From: Flavipsychrobacter stenotrophus
Lineage (GTDB): Bacteria; Bacteroidota; Bacteroidia; Chitinophagales; Chitinophagaceae
Direction of reading: 5' to 3'
Assembly: GCA_947379685.1 (NCBI GenBank)
Contig: CANCOG010000279.1
Coordinates: 1-6,709 of the forward strand
Length of the DNA: 6,709 nucleotides
This document shows positions 6,193 through 6,709 of this stretch, piece after piece. The notes beneath the pieces were generated by a model. It was not told the origin of the DNA. It was given only the letters and a program-made list of their open reading frames with translations, and ran no database searches. Position 1 is the stretch's first letter. Every line of letters starts with the position of its first letter. A program made the position numbers and the translations under genes.

Positions 6193-6372
6193 TCACCTGA
6201 TTGGGTAAGGAACGATGGCAAAATAAAGTACACCATCTGTCTTGTTCTTTTCCATTTCTGCTTCGTTGAAAAAGTCTTTAAATAGCTCACTATTCGCAGA
6301 TTTTTCATCTCGCATAAAAGAAAAATAACTTCGCCATATGGTGTACTTTATTTCGTCAACGTTCCTTATCAT
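6193..6372 (-). CDS. Doubtful 59-codon ORF inside a fold-back element
   Basis: The frame runs from ATG 6372-6370 to TGA at 6195-6193 and overlaps the end of the PhnB-like gene by 17 nt in a different frame. The product begins MIRNVDEIKYTIW and ends DGVLYFAIVPYPIR, with no recognised domain. Almost all of it lies in the 167-bp palindrome at 6204-6370, so the frame may be a by-product of the inverted sequence. The overlap with the upstream stop would permit translational coupling if it were real. Confidence 0.2.
   Translation of the reverse strand: MIRNVDEIKYTIWRSYFSFMRDEKSANSELFKDFFNEAEMEKNKTDGVLYFAIVPYPIR
6204..6370. repeat. 167-bp imperfect fold-back palindrome (MITE-like)
   Basis: The outer 36 bp at 6204-6239 and 6335-6370 are inverted copies matching at 31 of 36 positions. 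The symmetry continues inward with lower identity: 14 of 18 in the next block, then GAAAAA/TCT and AATAG blocks. It reaches a centre at AATAG-CTCA-CTATT (6281-6294). My hand alignment of the two arms gives roughly 61 matches over about 84 columns, with a few single-base gaps. The right end overlaps the last codons and stop (6356-6358) of the PhnB-like gene. No clear target-site duplication is visible. A non-autonomous fold-back or MITE-type element fits best; a long transcribed hairpin between genes is the alternative. Confidence 0.7.
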
Positions 6373-6709
6373 AATTCAGCATCCACCTTTTACCGAACTT
6401 ATCGGTAAACACACCGAATATAGCTCCCCAGAACTGAACCTTAAGTGCATCTATGATCTGCCCTCCTTCTGAGAGTTTTGAATAGAAGTCATTGATGTCT
6501 TCTTCGCTGCTGCAATTGAGTGAAAGGGCTATATCATTACCATGTGTGTAACCACCCGGGCCAATACAATCTGAGGCCATGAGCAACAATGCTCCTTTAG
6601 TGAGGGTCGCATGCAAAACCTGGTCCTTCATTTCTGGCGGGCAATGGGCTTCAACAGGAGAACCACCTATTGTGCGAACTTCCAGTTCTCCTCCCAGGCA
6701 TTGCTGGTA
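6356..6709 (-). CDS. PhnB-like VOC-family protein (N-terminus beyond window)
   Basis: The minus-strand frame is open to the right edge, so the gene is not limited to the internal ATG at 6631; 117 residues are visible. The first, YQQCLGGELEVRTIGGSPVEAHCPPEM, matches the typical start of this family (FYxxxLGGEL...SP...PxEM). Then come LHATLTKGALLLMASDCIGPGG, GNDIALSLNCSSEEDINDFYSKLSEGG and FWGAIFGVFTDKFGKRWMLNYD, all standard family blocks. Only about 15-25 N-terminal residues should be missing. PhnB-like proteins have the glyoxalase/bleomycin-resistance (VOC) fold and are often annotated as 3-demethylubiquinone methyltransferase-like, but most have no proven activity, so none is assigned. The family sequence normally ends near WMxNxD; here the final codons (Asp-Lys-Glu-Arg-stop) lie in the right arm of the fold-back element at 6204-6370. 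Confidence 0.88.
   Translation of the reverse strand, partial: YQQCLGGELEVRTIGGSPVEAHCPPEMKDQVLHATLTKGALLLMASDCIGPGGYTHGNDIALSLNCSSEEDINDFYSKLSEGGQIIDALKVQFWGAIFGVFTDKFGKRWMLNYDKER

Noticed and set aside
6157..6193. Terminator hairpin after the lipoprotein gene (ATTTGCT paired with AGCAAAT)
   Set aside because: The stem is only 7 bp, AT-rich, has a 23-nt loop and no T-run, so it is not convincing.
6123..6308. Minus-strand 61-codon ORF
   Set aside because: It starts in the fold-back element and ends inside the plus-strand lipoprotein gene; no coding signal.

Overview
The window looks like a chromosomal segment from a Bacteroidota bacterium, probably near the Chitinophagaceae or Sphingobacteriales. 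The evidence is a secreted multi-domain protein of the kind seen in gliding-type Bacteroidota, two small lipoproteins with short SPII signals, AT-rich leaders without clear Shine-Dalgarno sequences, and TAnnTTTG-type -7 promoter boxes. No RNA genes or CRISPR arrays were seen. The lineage call rests on protein style and is an inference.

Left part (1-1253, minus): the first 417 residues of a large secreted protein with a signal peptide and repeated beta-domain, DPDGD-type sequence. It runs off the left edge. A 222-bp divergent intergenic region separates it from a three-gene plus-strand cluster (1476-3726). This cluster encodes a small lipoprotein, a membrane-anchored CxxC/TPR protein, and a small integral-membrane metalloprotease with HELAH plus a distal P-x3-D motif. 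The spacing is tight (36 and 10 nt), so it probably forms one operon. A plausible reading is an envelope proteolysis or quality-control unit, but no substrate can be deduced.

Middle part: a convergent minus-strand gene of unknown function (3768-4511) has a 22-bp-spaced repeat just upstream. After a T-rich spacer comes a REP-associated tyrosine transposase (RAYT, 4883-5437). It is enclosed by two 51-bp composite palindromic elements in opposite orientation, about 88% identical to each other. Further degenerate copies lie downstream. This is a REPtron-like unit.

Right part: a small lipoprotein (5588-6151) is followed by a 167-bp imperfect fold-back palindrome (6204-6370). The palindrome supplies the last codons and the stop of a minus-strand PhnB-like VOC-family gene, which is cut by the right window edge.

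The most notable structures are the RAYT with its inverted palindrome pair, one of whose stems differs by a compensatory base-pair change, and the long fold-back element overlapping the end of the PhnB-like gene.
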